Below are positions 6,173 through 6,534 of a DNA stretch of 6,534 bases, piece by piece. The notes beneath the pieces were generated by a model. The model was not told the DNA's origin, made no database searches, and saw only the letters and a program-made list of their open reading frames with translations. Numbering within the stretch: position 1 is the first letter of the stretch; each line of letters opens with the position of its first letter. The stretch is from a bacterium UBA6154 (GTDB lineage: Bacteria > Actinomycetota > Actinomycetes > S36-B12), in contig DIUQ01000033.1 of assembly GCA_002422375.1 (NCBI GenBank), forward strand, positions 1 through 6,534, given 5' to 3'. A program made the position numbers and the translations under genes.

Positions 6173-6534
6173 GTGACAGATCATTCCGGCGAATCGAGCG
6201 CCGTTATACCTGCCCAGCTGGGGCGATTCTTTGAGGACTTTGAAGTCGGAACCACCTATCAGCATCCGTTCGGCCGAACCATCAGTGAAGCTGATTCCAC
6301 CTGGTTCACGTTGTTGACCTGTAACACCAATCAGAATCACTTCAATGCACACCTGGCTGAAAGCAACCCCATTACCCAGGGTCGCATCATTGTTAACTCC
6401 GGGCTCACCGTGGCATTAGTACTGGGGCTTTCTGTCATTGACATGAGCCAGAACGCGGTAGCAAACCTCGGATGGACTGATATCAAACTGACGCATCCTG
6501 TGTATATCGGCGACACCATCTATGCCGAGAGCAT
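6173..6534 (+). CDS. MaoC family dehydratase, N-terminal part (cut by window end)
   Basis: The first 120 residues of a hotdog-fold MaoC-type (R)-specific enoyl-CoA hydratase/dehydratase; the rest lies beyond the window. Recognisable are GRFFEDFEVGTTYQHPFGRTISEAD (17-41, a typical MaoC opening), WFTLLTCNTNQNHFN (44-58, the hydratase motif region), and NLGW...LTHPVYIGDTIYAES (98-120). The motif is usually written D-x-N-P-x-H. Here it reads N51-T-N-Q-N-H56, keeping His but with Asn in the Asp position and Gln for Pro. Asn there also occurs, as I recall, in the mesaconyl-CoA hydratase-like branch. The substrate cannot be assigned; acyl-CoA metabolism is the general expectation. GTG 6173 begins 7 nt after the DUF3040 stop; an in-frame GTG at 6155 overlaps that gene and is an alternative. 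Neither has a strong ribosome binding site. Confidence 0.85.
   Translation, partial: MTDHSGESSAVIPAQLGRFFEDFEVGTTYQHPFGRTISEADSTWFTLLTCNTNQNHFNAHLAESNPITQGRIIVNSGLTVALVLGLSVIDMSQNAVANLGWTDIKLTHPVYIGDTIYAES

Noticed and set aside
1..6534. tRNA, rRNA, CRISPR arrays, insertion sequences and attachment sites
   Set aside because: No repeat-spacer pattern, transposase motif, paired terminal inverted repeats or cloverleaf-like segment was seen.

Overview
The window looks chromosomal and comes from an actinomycete (Actinomycetota), with a moderate GC content of roughly mid-to-high 50s percent by eye. The evidence is family-level: a small SAV_6107-type HEPN protein, a DnaE-type C-family polymerase of the non-replicative actinobacterial type, a mycobacterial/corynebacterial-style DinB, a DUF3040 membrane protein and a mycobacterial-type LexA (SOS) box. 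I cannot name the genus from sequence reading alone.

Layout: bases 1-365 hold no intact gene. They contain a promoter-like element with a perfect SOS box (59-74), a short stretch that may be the decayed 5' end of an HNH/DUF222 (13E12-like) gene, a strong 16-bp hairpin (192-232) and a pair of 16-nt direct repeats (276-308). Four complete genes and one truncated gene follow, all on the + strand: a HEPN protein (366-809), a second DnaE polymerase (834-4328), DinB/Pol IV (4387-5658), a DUF3040 membrane protein (5767-6165) and the first 120 codons of a MaoC-family hydratase (6173 to the window end).

How the genes may work together: HEPN, dnaE and dinB are closely spaced and probably co-transcribed, so the core of the window reads as a DNA-damage tolerance or mutagenesis cassette. 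The DnaE retains its polymerase aspartates but has a degenerate PHP domain, so it probably lacks PHP-dependent proofreading. DinB retains its catalytic carboxylates and a clamp-binding motif. This resembles the ImuA'-ImuB-DnaE2 mutasome in concept, but with a HEPN protein and a catalytically intact Y-family polymerase in the partner positions. Whether the SOS box controls it is unclear: the box is about 290 nt upstream of the first gene, and the strong hairpin lies between them. The DUF3040 and MaoC genes have their own upstream gap with candidate signals and probably form a separate unit with no obvious link to repair.
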